A DNA stretch of 64,000 nucleotides from Clostridia bacterium (GTDB taxonomy: Bacteria > Bacillota > Clostridia > TANB77 > CAG-508), in contig JAAVYF010000043.1 of the NCBI GenBank assembly GCA_022790975.1, positions 23,128-87,127 of the forward strand, written 5' to 3'. The notes beneath the pieces are model-generated. The model saw only the letters and a list, made by a program, of their open reading frames with translations. It was not told the origin of the DNA and searched no databases. Numbering within the stretch: the first letter of the stretch is position 1; each line of letters begins with the position of its first letter. This document shows, piece by piece, positions 63,797 to 64,000 of this stretch. The position numbers and the translations under genes are program-made.

Positions 63797-64000
63797 TGAA
63801 ATACTTATAATGGTGATAGATAAAATTTAGAATATGGACAAATAATAGATGAGGGTTTTATGGAAATGTATTGATGAAATTTACTTTTAAAATTAAGGTT
63901 ATTCACAAATTAGAATATTGTATAATTAAATGCACGATGTAGACATAAAAATATAGACACACAATTAAAAAACAAATAAAATGTTAGTTGCGAGACTAAA

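Noticed and set aside
2-64000. CRISPR array, prophage or toxin-antitoxin system
   Set aside because: No regularly spaced repeats, cas genes, phage structural genes or recognisable TA pairs found by reading the ORFs and intergenic regions

Overview
AT-rich chromosomal window from a low-GC Gram-positive, spore-forming Clostridia-like bacterium. Supporting markers are PolC-type replicase, SpoVT, YtfJ, YqzL-RecO, LexA, RNase J and MutS2. Most of the content is housekeeping: ybeY-era-yqzL-recO, glmS, htrA, rnhB, pdp, M18 aminopeptidase, frr-uppS-cdsA-rseP-polC, lexA, mutS2, spoVT, scpA, ytfJ, a Ca-type P-ATPase, rnj, gltX and three tRNAs. Accessory content includes a sortase/cohesin/dockerin locus, an ECF sigma/anti-sigma pair and a GC-rich orphan insert. 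The main observation is that eleven genes, several of them normally essential (glmS, rseP, polC), are broken in the ORF track by a total of 20 +1 frame disruptions, and all 20 have the same form. An in-frame CGG is followed by N, and skipping the C (reading C-GGN) restores the conserved protein with a glycine at that position, usually an invariant glycine. By my manual scan, CGG in the codon (0) phase occurs in native genes of this window only at these sites. CGG in the other two phases is common and harmless. The only 0-phase CGG codons that read as ordinary Arg are two in a GC-rich, probably foreign ORF (38687-39082). Two apparent true pseudogenes have frameshifts without CGG. The pattern is codon-phase-specific, which a simple sequencing error would not be. 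It suggests genome-wide +1 recoding: CGG is not used as an ordinary Arg codon, and CGGN is read as a four-base glycine codon or by high-efficiency +1 frameshifting. A systematic assembly artefact, mRNA editing, and the identity of the decoding factor all remain to be tested.
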